A stretch of 40,692 nucleotides of DNA from CAZZBK01 sp964652155 (GTDB lineage Bacteria > Planctomycetota > Planctomycetia > Pirellulales > PNKZ01). Below, piece after piece: positions 9,279 to 17,961 of the stretch (within the stretch, counting starts at the first letter, position 1; the number at the start of each line of letters is the position of its first letter). Where the stretch lies: positions 1 through 40,692 of the forward strand of contig CAZZBK010000036.1 of the NCBI GenBank assembly GCA_964652155.1. Reading direction: 5' to 3'. Under the pieces are notes generated by a model. The model had not been told where the DNA came from, searched no databases, and saw only the letters and a list, made by a program, of their open reading frames with translations. The position numbers and the translations under genes were made by a program.

Positions 9279-12200
9279 TCAGTTACGGGTGAGGGTCTCG
9301 TCCAGATTCAGCAGCAAGTTGGCAATCAATGTCCAAGCGGCCGTTTCGACCGCCGGTGCCACGCCTCGCGGCTTCGATTCGCCAATCGCGATCGTCCGCG
9401 CGGCCGCCGCCGGGTCAGCTGCGAACAGCGCGCGCTGAGTCTCGTAGGCTTGGGCGATCAGTCGCCGCTCATCGTCGGTCGGACGGCGCGCAAGCAACGT
9501 GCGATACAAGAACGTGATCCGCTCGTCGATGGTGGTGCCTGATGCGAGCGTCCGTTCCGCGAGGGCTCGTGCTGCCTCGAAGTGCTGCACATCGTTCATC
9601 AGCTGCAAGGCTTGCAGCGGCGTGTTGCTCCGCTCGCGCCGGGTACAGAACTGCTCGCGATTCGGCGCGTCGAAATTGCTCATGAACGGCGGCGGGGCCG
9701 TCCGCTTCAGGAACGTGTACAAGCTGCGGCGATACAGCGATGCCCCGTGGTCTTGCAGATAGTAGCGCGTGTTGCTGTCGCTGTAGCCGACAGGCTCCCA
9801 AATGTTGGGAGGTTGGTAGCTTTTCACGCCCGGGCCCCCCATTTTCAGTTCGAGCAACCCACTCACCGCCAGGGCATTGTCGCGCAGCGGCTCGGCGTCG
9901 AGCCGAAAGCGCGGCCCACGCGCGTACCATCGATTTTCAGGGTCTCGCTGCCGCAGCTCGTCGGTCACGTTCGAGCGTTGTCGGAACGTTGCCGAGTGGA
10001 CCAGCAACCGCACAAAATCCTTAATCCGCCAGCCGCGCCGCACGAACTCGTGCGCCAGATAATCGAGTAGTTCTGGATGACTGGGTGGCTCCCCTTGGGC
10101 GCCAAAGTCGAAGCTTGTTTTGACCAACCCCGTGCCAAAGAACTGCTGCCAGAAACGGTTCACCGTCACGCGCGCGGTCAGCGGATGCTCGGGCTCGACG
10201 AGCCAACGCGCCAAATCGAGGCGCGTCGCCCGAGCGCCTGGTAAATTGGTTTTGAGCGCTGGCAAAATGGCCGGCACGCCCGGCTGGACACTGTCCCCCG
10301 GCTTGTCGTATTGTCCGCGCAGCATCACGTAGGCATCGCGCGGCTTCATCAAGTCGCGGAAAATCATGGTGCCGCCGACCGTGTCCTCGATCGCCATTCG
10401 CTCTGCGCGGGCTTGCTCCCAGGCGCGGCGACGCTGAGCGAGCGAATCGTCGCACGGACGAGCCACCTGCGCCAAATAAAACTGCCTTAACTTGCTCAGC
10501 AACTCCGGAGCGTGATTGGCCTTGGGGGCCGTCACGATCTTGTGTAACTCATCGGGCACCTCGGCCGGCGCTTTAGAGCCGACCGATTTCCACCACGCGC
10601 TCAACGAGGTCAGCGGATCGATTGCCGGCGACAACTCGCCCGAGAGTGACAAGGCATCCCACCAGGTGATGCCGCCGACCTGCTGCAAGGCGATCGAAGC
10701 GATGCGCTGGCCGGGAGCGATTTCGAGTTCGTCCAACGAGAATGTCAGTTGGGCCCACTCGCCCGGCTTGGGCAACGCTCCGCGATGAACACTCTTGGCC
10801 ATATTGCCGACGAGTCGTGCTTCCGTCTCGTCGTCGCCCCACCACACGCGGCGATTGCCACTCGAGTTGACGACCAGCGAGACGGCGTCGGGGGTGTCGC
10901 GATCGTCGAGACGCACCCAGACCGTGATCTGACCGCCATAAGGGACCAAAACTGGCGCGAGTTGGAACTGCACAACATCTTCAAAAAAGTAGGCGCTTTG
11001 CTGACGCAGCACACGACGGCCGCTGTACGCGCCAAACGCGGGCCGATCATCCCAGGTGGACGCATTGCGCGACGTATTGCGAATCGACGAACCGAACGGG
11101 AAGAAGTCGTCGACGAGCACGTCGCGGAGGTCCCGTGGCGCGACGGCGGCACCGTACTCGGACGGGTCCAGGTACTCGGCGAGCGTAGCCGCTTGTTGCA
11201 ACGGCGGCAGTGTGGAACGCTCGTGTTCAGTTGCCTGCTCTAGGGAGTGCTGCACGGCTGCCGCGGGCAGCTTTAAGAAGGGCTCGGTGTCCTTGGCGTT
11301 GCGGTCCATCGCCGGATCGGCCGCACTGTAGAAGAACGCATACAGCGAGTAAAACTCCCGCATCGACAGCGGATCGTACTTGTGATCGTGACAGACTGCG
11401 CAGCCGCCGGTGAGCCCCAGCCAGGTTTCGATGAGTGTGCTTGTGCGATCGACCGCATAGCGGTAGAGAAACTCCTCGGCGATCGAGCCCCCTTCGCTCG
11501 TGGTCACATTGCAACGATTAAAGCCTGTCGCCGTGAGTTGCTCGTTCGTTGGATTGGGGAGCATGTCCCCCGCCAACTGCCAAATCGTGAACTGATCAAA
11601 GGGCAGATCGTCGTTCAGCGCTTTGACAACCCAATCGCGGTAGGGCCACATCTGCCGCTCATTGTCCAGATGCAAGCCATGTGTGTCGGCGTATCGGGCC
11701 ACGTCGAGCCAGTGCCGCGCCATCTCCTCGCCATATGCCGGCGAGGAGAGATAGCGGTCGACCATTTTCTCGTAAGCGTCGGGCGAGTTGTCGGCCAAAT
11801 AACGGTCCACCTCGGAAATCGTGGGGGGCAGGCCGGTCAACGCAAAGGCGACCCGTCGGATGAGAATCTCGCGACTCGCCTCACCCAGAGGTTGCAGACC
11901 CTCGCGCTCTAGCCGTTGCAAAATGAACAGGTCGATGCCATTACGCGCCCAGCCGTTGTGATTGATCACGGGGTCGGCAGGCTTTCGCGGCGGCTCAAAG
12001 GCCCAATGTTTCTCGTAGCGCGCCCCTTGCTCGATCCAGCGGCGAATTAAATCTTTTTGGACTGCGGTGAGCTTTTTATGGCTCGAAGGCGGCGGCATTT
12101 GCACGTCGGCATCTGTGGCGATAATCCGCTGCCACAACTCACTTTGCTGGAGATTGCCCGGCTTGATCGCCTGCCGATCGTCATGTGACCTTTGCGCACT

Positions 12201-12395
12201 TTGCGAGTCGTCGAGCCGCAAGTCTCCCTGGCGCTTCTTGGCATCGAAGCCATGACAGGCAAAGCAGTTATGCGACAGAATCGGGCGAATATCTCGATTG
12301 AACTCGATCGGACCGGGCGGGGCTGCCGGGGCTAGCTCAACGATCCCCAAGAGCGACACGACCGTGAGCCAGCGGACAAATAGATGGGTGTTCAT
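9279..12395 (-). CDS. PSD1 and planctomycete cytochrome C domain protein
   Basis: From ATG at 12395 the protein has 1038 residues and starts with a signal peptide (MNTHLFVRWLTVVSLLGIVE, then APAA). The frame is open for 28 codons upstream, but that extension would mask the signal peptide. Domains in order are: planctomycete cytochrome C (PSCyt1) with heme motif CFACH at 44-48; PSCyt2/DUF1549 (about 130-340) with a second CxxCH-like site in GCAVCHDHKYDP; a central beta-rich segment resembling a carbohydrate-binding module (about 460-610); and PSD1/DUF1553 (about 700-1010) with VNRFWQQFFGTGLVKTSFDFG and NTPLQALQLMND. It is the promoter-proximal gene of a three-gene operon and is probably periplasmic. 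It is presumed to carry electrons during breakdown of complex, perhaps sulfated, polysaccharides; the substrate is unknown. Confidence 0.95.
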   Translation of the reverse strand: MNTHLFVRWLTVVSLLGIVELAPAAPPGPIEFNRDIRPILSHNCFACHGFDAKKRQGDLRLDDSQSAQRSHDDRQAIKPGNLQQSELWQRIIATDADVQMPPPSSHKKLTAVQKDLIRRWIEQGARYEKHWAFEPPRKPADPVINHNGWARNGIDLFILQRLEREGLQPLGEASREILIRRVAFALTGLPPTISEVDRYLADNSPDAYEKMVDRYLSSPAYGEEMARHWLDVARYADTHGLHLDNERQMWPYRDWVVKALNDDLPFDQFTIWQLAGDMLPNPTNEQLTATGFNRCNVTTSEGGSIAEEFLYRYAVDRTSTLIETWLGLTGGCAVCHDHKYDPLSMREFYSLYAFFYSAADPAMDRNAKDTEPFLKLPAAAVQHSLEQATEHERSTLPPLQQAATLAEYLDPSEYGAAVAPRDLRDVLVDDFFPFGSSIRNTSRNASTWDDRPAFGAYSGRRVLRQQSAYFFEDVVQFQLAPVLVPYGGQITVWVRLDDRDTPDAVSLVVNSSGNRRVWWGDDETEARLVGNMAKSVHRGALPKPGEWAQLTFSLDELEIAPGQRIASIALQQVGGITWWDALSLSGELSPAIDPLTSLSAWWKSVGSKAPAEVPDELHKIVTAPKANHAPELLSKLRQFYLAQVARPCDDSLAQRRRAWEQARAERMAIEDTVGGTMIFRDLMKPRDAYVMLRGQYDKPGDSVQPGVPAILPALKTNLPGARATRLDLARWLVEPEHPLTARVTVNRFWQQFFGTGLVKTSFDFGAQGEPPSHPELLDYLAHEFVRRGWRIKDFVRLLVHSATFRQRSNVTDELRQRDPENRWYARGPRFRLDAEPLRDNALAVSGLLELKMGGPGVKSYQPPNIWEPVGYSDSNTRYYLQDHGASLYRRSLYTFLKRTAPPPFMSNFDAPNREQFCTRRERSNTPLQALQLMNDVQHFEAARALAERTLASGTTIDERITFLYRTLLARRPTDDERRLIAQAYETQRALFAADPAAAARTIAIGESKPRGVAPAVETAAWTLIANLLLNLDETLTRN

Positions 12396-12494
12396 GGGGC
12401 ACATTGTAAGTGCTCGGACCGGCCACTTCAAAAGGATCGGATGGCAACCGCCTCTCCAGTCATACGCATAAGCAAACATGGATCATTCTTTGTG

Positions 12495-12522
12495 TTGCAA
12501 TAGGTGTTTTGGTAAATATAGT
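12495..12522 (+). promoter_or_regulatory. Candidate sigma-70-like promoter ahead of the EPS locus
   Basis: The 288-base gap between the divergent PSD1 gene and the first EPS gene is visibly AT-richer than its surroundings. It contains TTGCAA (12495-12500), a 16-base spacer and TATAGT (12517-12522), matching the sigma-70 consensus at 4 of 6 and 5 of 6 positions. It would drive the 19-gene plus-strand locus with a 5' leader of about 155 bases. No operator repeat is evident. Promoter consensus in planctomycetes is poorly known, so this is only a candidate. Confidence 0.33.
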
Positions 12523-12683
12523 TAGTTCTGGTTGTATGGGATGTATGGAGTGAATGAGGCACGTGGGCCATGCAGATTCCATAACCGTCCATCGCAACAA
12601 GCCAATGCCGCAGCACCCATCATGGACGCTGCGCATGCCACACGAAGCGCCCGCAGAAATTTCACAAAACATGTAGTCGTAAT

Positions 12684-14141
12684 GTGATCCGTAATCTCAG
12701 TGACAGCCTGGTGTACGACGACAGCCCATCGCTGGCGGGAGAATTATTCCGCGCAACGTGGTTGGGGCGCAGGCGGCTTGCGCTCATGGTGTTGTTCGGG
12801 GGCCTGCTGGGAGTTGCCTACTGGCAACTCGGTCCGCGCGAGTACGAATCCGAAGCCCATGTGCTCGTGTTATCCAAACGCCCCAACATGGTTGCCGAGG
12901 GAGGGCTCGCGCCTGCGCACTTCGACGACTACGTGGCCGTACATCGGGTGCTCATTGAGAGTCCGCTGATCATTGAGCAAGCGATTCGCGAACACCGCCT
13001 GCATGACTTGGCGAGCCTCCAGCACAGCGGCGCATCGAATGTCGAGACGATCATCGAAGGGTTGACGATCCGTCGAGGGCATCGTGACCTGGGAACGCAC
13101 AGCGACAACATGGTCACGCTGACCTATCGGTCGACGGTGGCGGAGGATTGTCAGCAGATCATCGACGCTGTGTTGGCCTGCTACCTGAAGTTCCTTCACG
13201 ACACGTTCCAGAATCTCAGCGGCAGCACGGTGCAACTGATGACCACCGAGCGTGACGCGTTGCGCGATGAGCTGGCGAAACAAGAGGCCGACTATCGAAC
13301 GTTTCGCGCGACGTCACCCATGCTGTGGCAGGGAACCGAGGAGTTGAATCCGCGGCGGAGCCGGCTCGTCAAGATCGAGTCGCAACGTTCCGCGCTGCTG
13401 CTGCGGCGCTCGCAGCTCGAATTGCAGCGCAAGTCGCTGACCGAGGCGATTGCGCGCGGGCGTGGCGGCGACGAAATCGCGCAGCTCGTTTACGAGCTGG
13501 CCAGCAAAGCTGCTCCGGAAGACTCGGGCAGCTCGACGAGCGTCAGTTTGCCCGCGCAATTGTTGCCGCTCGTGATCGAGCAACAGCGGTTGCCCAAGGA
13601 GTTCGGGCCGAACCATCCGCAGATGATCTCGATTCGACGACGGATCGATGCGGTGCGGCGATTCTTCTCGGTACCGCTGGCAACATCGTCACGGCGCCTC
13701 GAAACCGCGCAGACCGACGACGGGAACGACGCCGAGTTGCCTGACTTGGGCTCGACCTATTTGGCCTATTTAGAACAGGAACTCGAACATAATCATGACG
13801 AGGAGCGATCGCTCGACACGTTTTTCGAGCAGGAGATGACCGCCGCTCGCCTGTTGACTCGTTATCAACTGCAAGACGACGAGTTTCGCACGTCGATGAC
13901 TCGCACGCGCGAACAATACGATCACGTCCGCAAGCGCGTGCAGGATGCGCAGCTCGTGCAGAGCTACGGCGGTTACGAGGCTCGCGTGATCGCGCCAGCT
14001 CAGATGGGCAAAAAGGTCGCCCCCAGTTTGCTACGGTCGCTGCTGCTGGGACTGATCTGCGGCGCGCTCGCTGGCGTCGCCTGGGTCTGTCCCGCGGCGT
14101 TGAGCACGCACCTTGGCGAGAAAGTGCAGGCAACCGCATGA
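12684..14141 (+). CDS. Wzz-type polysaccharide co-polymerase (chain-length determinant, no kinase domain)
   Basis: The 485-residue protein starts at GTG 12684 and opens the exopolysaccharide locus. A short cytoplasmic N-terminus precedes a first membrane segment at about 31-49 (LALMVLFGGLLGVAYWQL). A large periplasmic part follows, with the Wzz-like stretch YESEAHVLVLSKRP and long charged helices likely to form coiled coils (about 170-270 and 350-430). A second membrane segment lies near the end (LLRSLLLGLICGALAGVAWV). This two-helix layout is that of polysaccharide co-polymerases that set chain length with Wzy. No Walker A/B motifs or tyrosine-rich tail of a BY-kinase follow, unlike Wzc/CapAB. 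Its TGA overlaps the next ATG (ATGA), so the two are probably coupled. Confidence 0.87.
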   Translation: MIRNLSDSLVYDDSPSLAGELFRATWLGRRRLALMVLFGGLLGVAYWQLGPREYESEAHVLVLSKRPNMVAEGGLAPAHFDDYVAVHRVLIESPLIIEQAIREHRLHDLASLQHSGASNVETIIEGLTIRRGHRDLGTHSDNMVTLTYRSTVAEDCQQIIDAVLACYLKFLHDTFQNLSGSTVQLMTTERDALRDELAKQEADYRTFRATSPMLWQGTEELNPRRSRLVKIESQRSALLLRRSQLELQRKSLTEAIARGRGGDEIAQLVYELASKAAPEDSGSSTSVSLPAQLLPLVIEQQRLPKEFGPNHPQMISIRRRIDAVRRFFSVPLATSSRRLETAQTDDGNDAELPDLGSTYLAYLEQELEHNHDEERSLDTFFEQEMTAARLLTRYQLQDDEFRTSMTRTREQYDHVRKRVQDAQLVQSYGGYEARVIAPAQMGKKVAPSLLRSLLLGLICGALAGVAWVCPAALSTHLGEKVQATA

Positions 14142-16126
14142 TTCGCTCAAGTGCTCCGCTGCCTGCTGCGCTAACAGCCCATTCAGCGACGCGATCACCA
14201 CGTCCGCTGGGCGGGTGGCTGCGCATCGGTGCGCGGACCACGGTACACGTATTGGCTTTTGCAGCCGTGTACGCCATTGCCTTCGCGTTGCGATTCGACT
14301 TTGCCATCCCCGCTGACGCGCTCTCGATTTTGTACAACAGCATCGTCTGGGTCGCGCTGATCAAGTTGGCCGCCTTTTACACCACGGGCAGCTATCATGG
14401 CTCGTGGCGTTATGTGACCTTCGCCGACTTGTTGAACCTGCTCAAAGCCACGCTGATTGCCAGCCTGACGATATGGGCCGTCGACGCGCTGCTGATCGAT
14501 TCGTATCGCATCTCTCGCGCCATTATCCTGCTCGACAGTGCGCTGACCGGTTTAACACTCGGGGGACTCCGTTGCCTGTGGCGGCTCGGCAACGAACCCT
14601 GGCTCATGCAGCGACGCTCGGGTGAGCGGCGTGTGCTGATCGTGGGAGCCGATCCGGCCAGCGCCATGCTCGCGCAACAAGTGCTGCGGCAGTTACAGCC
14701 TCAGGTCCACATCGTCGGCTTTGTTGATCGACATGCGAGCCGCGTGGGAACCTACTTGGCGGGCCTCCCCGTGCTGGGGCACTTTGACAATCTGATCCAC
14801 GTGGCCGAGCGGGCCGGCGTGCATGAACTGCTTGTGCTCGACGGCAATCTGCCTGGCGACGAGTTGCGCTCCCTCATGGATCGCACCGAGACCACTGAAC
14901 TCACCTGGAAGGCCCTGCCGTCGCTGGCCGATCTGCTCAGCGGCAAGTCGCGTCAGCCGCTGCGCGATGTCGACATCAACGACCTGCTCCGCCGCGAGCC
15001 AGTGACGCTCGACTTGGGCGCGATCGGTCAGTCGCTTGCCGGCCGCGTCGTGCTCGTCACCGGGGCCGGAGGCAGCATCGGCAGCGAAATCTGTCGACAG
15101 GTGCTCCGCTTTCGTCCCGCGACACTCGTGCTTGTCGAGAAAGGCGAGAACAGTCTGTTTCATCTCGAACGGGAATTGCTCGCCGCTTTCCCGCAGATCC
15201 CCGTGAGGGCTTGCGTGGCCGACGTGCTCGACACCTCGCGGATGGAAAGCATCTTCGCCCAATATCGGCCGCACGCCGTCTTTCATGCCGCGGCGCACAA
15301 GCACGTCCCGCTCATGGAGCATAACCCGGGCGAGGCGATCAAGAACAACGTGCTCGGCACGAAGTGCGTGGCCGACTTGGCCCATCGCCACGCGGCCGAG
15401 CGATTTGTGCTCATCTCGACCGACAAGGCCGTCAACCCGACGAGCGTCATGGGGGCCACCAAACGCCTGGCCGAACGCTACATTCATGCCCTTGCGCAGT
15501 CGTCTCCCACGCGCTTGGTGGTGGTCCGATTTGGCAACGTGCTTGGTTCCAGCGGCAGTGTTGTGCCCATCTTTCAAGAGCAAATACGTCGCGGTGGACC
15601 GGTCTGCATCACCCACCCTGCCATGCGCCGTTTCTTCATGACCATACCCGAAGCGTCGCAACTGGTGCTGCAAGCTGCTGCGATGGGGCGCGGCGGCGAG
15701 ATCTTCGTGCTCGACATGGGGCAGCAAGTACGGATCGTCGACCTGGCCCGCGACCTGATCCGCCTTAGCGGCTTAAGCGAGCGTGACATCGAAATCCGCT
15801 TCACGGGCATCCGACCGGGCGAAAAGCTGTACGAAGAATTGCACGATGAGCACGAGCATCGCTTGGCAACCGGTCACCCCAAGGTGTTCTCGGCCTATCA
15901 TCCATCCGAGCCGCTGTTTGAAGTCGAGCGGTCCCTCGAGCAATTGCTGCGGCGCTGCGACGAGTCCCCCGAGGTCGTGCGCCGCGCTCTGCAAGAGCTG
16001 ATTCCCAGCTACACGCCGACATTGGTCCCTGAGTCGCCCACGACGACGAACGAGTCCGCGCCGCGCGAGACCGCGCCGCTGTCATCGACCTTCTATGTCG
16101 GCACGCAGCGCGAGGGAGTGAACTAA
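14138..16126 (+). CDS. Membrane-bound nucleotide-sugar 4,6-dehydratase (PglF/WbpM/CapD family)
   Basis: The 662-residue protein has the full architecture of the long form: about four membrane helices in the first 150 residues, a CoA-binding-like Rossmann domain (VLIVGADPASAM near 166), then the catalytic extended SDR domain. NAD binding is shown by TGAGGSIG (308-315). The active site matches PglF: T428, D429 and K430 in ISTDKAVNPTS, and methionine M438 in place of the usual tyrosine with K442 behind it. Enzymes of this type convert UDP-GlcNAc to the 4-keto-6-deoxy sugar, the precursor of bacillosamine, QuiNAc and FucNAc. Together with the DegT aminotransferase and the PglC-like transferase in this locus, it suggests a 4-amino-6-deoxy starter sugar. 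It overlaps the previous gene by ATGA. Confidence 0.93.
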   Translation: MIRSSAPLPAALTAHSATRSPRPLGGWLRIGARTTVHVLAFAAVYAIAFALRFDFAIPADALSILYNSIVWVALIKLAAFYTTGSYHGSWRYVTFADLLNLLKATLIASLTIWAVDALLIDSYRISRAIILLDSALTGLTLGGLRCLWRLGNEPWLMQRRSGERRVLIVGADPASAMLAQQVLRQLQPQVHIVGFVDRHASRVGTYLAGLPVLGHFDNLIHVAERAGVHELLVLDGNLPGDELRSLMDRTETTELTWKALPSLADLLSGKSRQPLRDVDINDLLRREPVTLDLGAIGQSLAGRVVLVTGAGGSIGSEICRQVLRFRPATLVLVEKGENSLFHLERELLAAFPQIPVRACVADVLDTSRMESIFAQYRPHAVFHAAAHKHVPLMEHNPGEAIKNNVLGTKCVADLAHRHAAERFVLISTDKAVNPTSVMGATKRLAERYIHALAQSSPTRLVVVRFGNVLGSSGSVVPIFQEQIRRGGPVCITHPAMRRFFMTIPEASQLVLQAAAMGRGGEIFVLDMGQQVRIVDLARDLIRLSGLSERDIEIRFTGIRPGEKLYEELHDEHEHRLATGHPKVFSAYHPSEPLFEVERSLEQLLRRCDESPEVVRRALQELIPSYTPTLVPESPTTTNESAPRETAPLSSTFYVGTQREGVN

Positions 16127-16128
16127 CC

Positions 16129-17250
16129 ATGTCCACTCGAATTGCCGTCGTACTGGGAGGGGCTGGGTTCATCGGCTCGCATACGGTCGACGCCCTGCTG
16201 GCGCGAGGCTATCACGTGCGGGTCGTCGATTCGCTGACCCCCAAGATCCACCCGCGTGGCAAGCCGAATTATCTTCCCAGCGAGGTCGAGTTCATTCAGG
16301 CCGACGTGCTCGACCGCGTCGCGCTTGGCGCGGCGGTGCGCGGCGCCGAGTGCGTGTTCCATCTGGCCGCCTATCAAGATTACCTGCCCGACTTCAGCAC
16401 GTTTCTGCATGTCAACACGGTCAGCACGGCCCTGTTGTACGAGGTGCTCGTCGAGCAGCTGGAAGTTGTGAAGAAGGTCGTCGTTGCGTCGTCGCAGGCC
16501 GCGTATGGCGAAGGTCGCTACCATTGCCCGCACGACGGCGTGGTCTACCCCAACTTGCGTGGCAAGGCTCAGCTGGAACGCGCCGATTGGGAGCCGCGGT
16601 GCCCGCTGTGCGGTGGCGCGATCGCCTCGCAACTCACCGACGAGTCGCATGTCAACCCGCAGAACGCCTATGCGCTCTCGAAGTATTCGCAAGAGATGGT
16701 GGCACTCGCGCTCGGACGCCGCTACGACATGCCGACCGTCGCGATGCGGTACTCGATCGTGCAAGGCCCGCGGCAGTCGCTATACAACGCTTATAGCGGC
16801 GCGTGCCGCATCTTTTGCCTGAGTCTGCATTTTGATCAGCCCCCGCTCGTGTACGAAGACGGGCTACAACGGCGCGACTTCGTCAACATTCACGACGTGG
16901 TCGACGCGAACATGCTCGTGCTCGACGACCCACGCGCCGACGGCCAAGTGTTCAATGTCGGAGGGGGCCGCGCCTACACGGTGCTCGAGTTCGCGAAACT
17001 CGCCGCGCGGGTGTTCAACAAACCCTTGCAACCCTCGCTGCCGGGGCTATTTCGTTTCGGCGACACGCGACACATTCACAGCGACATTCGCAAGCTGCAA
17101 GACCTCGGCTGGTCACCGCGCCGCTCGGCCCAAGACAGCGTCCATGAATATCTGTCCTGGCTGCAAGATCAAGAGCAGGTCGAGGACGTGCTGCAATACG
17201 CCCAGCGCCACATGCGTCACCTCAACGTCGTGTGCGAGGTCAAAGGGTAA
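16129..17250 (+). CDS. NAD-dependent nucleotide-sugar epimerase with zinc-ribbon-like insertion
   Basis: A 373-residue extended SDR. NAD binding motif GGAGFIG is at 10-16, and the catalytic pair is Y181 and K185 (YALSK) with S121/S122 upstream. Between strand and catalytic helix lies a distinctive insertion with C133-P-H and a CPLC pair (C158, C161), spaced like a small metal site. The same insertion is, as far as I recall, seen in dTDP-L-rhamnose 4-epimerases of the WbiB type, so a 4-epimerase role is the best guess. The substrate could instead be a GDP-heptose derivative, given the heptose genes that follow. A good Shine-Dalgarno-like stretch (GAGGGAG at 16112-16118) precedes ATG 16129, and the gene starts 2 bases after the dehydratase stop. 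Confidence 0.85.
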   Translation: MSTRIAVVLGGAGFIGSHTVDALLARGYHVRVVDSLTPKIHPRGKPNYLPSEVEFIQADVLDRVALGAAVRGAECVFHLAAYQDYLPDFSTFLHVNTVSTALLYEVLVEQLEVVKKVVVASSQAAYGEGRYHCPHDGVVYPNLRGKAQLERADWEPRCPLCGGAIASQLTDESHVNPQNAYALSKYSQEMVALALGRRYDMPTVAMRYSIVQGPRQSLYNAYSGACRIFCLSLHFDQPPLVYEDGLQRRDFVNIHDVVDANMLVLDDPRADGQVFNVGGGRAYTVLEFAKLAARVFNKPLQPSLPGLFRFGDTRHIHSDIRKLQDLGWSPRRSAQDSVHEYLSWLQDQEQVEDVLQYAQRHMRHLNVVCEVKG

Positions 17251-17253
17251 CGC

Positions 17254-17961
17254 ATGAAAGCATTCCTATTAGCCGCCGGCTGTGGAACTCGACTGCGCCC
17301 CTTGACGCTTCGAGTCCCCAAATGTCTGGTCCCGATTGCGGGACGCCCGCTGCTCGACTGGTGGTTCGATTTGCTCGTCGCGCATGGCGTGACCGACGTA
17401 CTCATCAACAGCCACTACTTGCACGAGCAACTCGTCGAGCACATTGACCACTATCATGGCCCGCTCGCCATTCAACTGGTCCACGAGCCAACGCTGCTGG
17501 GCAGCGCGGGAACGCTCAGTGCGAATCGATCGTTCATCGACCGCGATGAGGACTTCCTCATCCTCTACGCCGACAACCTGACGAACGTTGACCTGAGCCA
17601 CCTCATCGAGACCCACCGTCGTAGCGATCATCGGGCGACACTCGGGTTGTTCCACGCGCCACGGCCGCACGAGTGTGGAATCGTGCAACTCGACGAGCGA
17701 AACACGATCGTCGAGTTCGCGGAGAAACCCCAGCAGCCGCGCGGCGACTTGGCGTTCGCCGGCCTGATCGCGGCCTCGCCCGCGCTGCTCGATGAGTTAC
17801 CGCCGCGAGTGCCGTGCGACCTGGGACGCGAGGTGCTGCCGCAGCTTGTCGGCCGGTTGGGTGGCTGGAAACTGGACGGATACCTGCGCGACATCGGCAC
17901 GCCCGAGAGTTATGTGGCGGCGCAACACGAAGCCCTCTTACTGACGACAGGGGCACCATGA
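17254..17961 (+). CDS. hddC: Sugar-1-phosphate nucleotidyltransferase, HddC-like (heptose guanylyltransferase)
   Basis: A 235-residue nucleotidyltransferase with the signature AAGCGTRLRPLT at residues 7-18 followed by PKCLVPIAGRPLL, which binds the NTP phosphates. The magnesium-binding aspartate is in LYADNL (about 107-112), and the substrate loop is FAEKP. The protein is short, without the left-handed beta-helix of bifunctional relatives, which fits HddC and mannose-1-phosphate guanylyltransferases. The next two genes are an HddA-like heptose kinase and a GmhB-like phosphatase, so the likely reaction is D-glycero-alpha-D-manno-heptose 1-phosphate + GTP to GDP-heptose. Nucleotide and sugar specificity are inferred from neighbours. 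It ends in an ATGA overlap with the kinase. Confidence 0.82.
   Translation: MKAFLLAAGCGTRLRPLTLRVPKCLVPIAGRPLLDWWFDLLVAHGVTDVLINSHYLHEQLVEHIDHYHGPLAIQLVHEPTLLGSAGTLSANRSFIDRDEDFLILYADNLTNVDLSHLIETHRRSDHRATLGLFHAPRPHECGIVQLDERNTIVEFAEKPQQPRGDLAFAGLIAASPALLDELPPRVPCDLGREVLPQLVGRLGGWKLDGYLRDIGTPESYVAAQHEALLLTTGAP

Noticed and set aside
12585..12595. An 11-base word (CCGTCCATCGC) shared with the intergenic region at 37413-37423
   Set aside because: One shared 11-mer in high-GC DNA can arise by chance. The flanks do not align, and the placement relative to the next gene differs.
14693..15727. 344-codon open frame on the minus strand
   Set aside because: It is fully antisense to the catalytic domain of the PglF-like dehydratase; the translation is rich in H, R and V without a family pattern.
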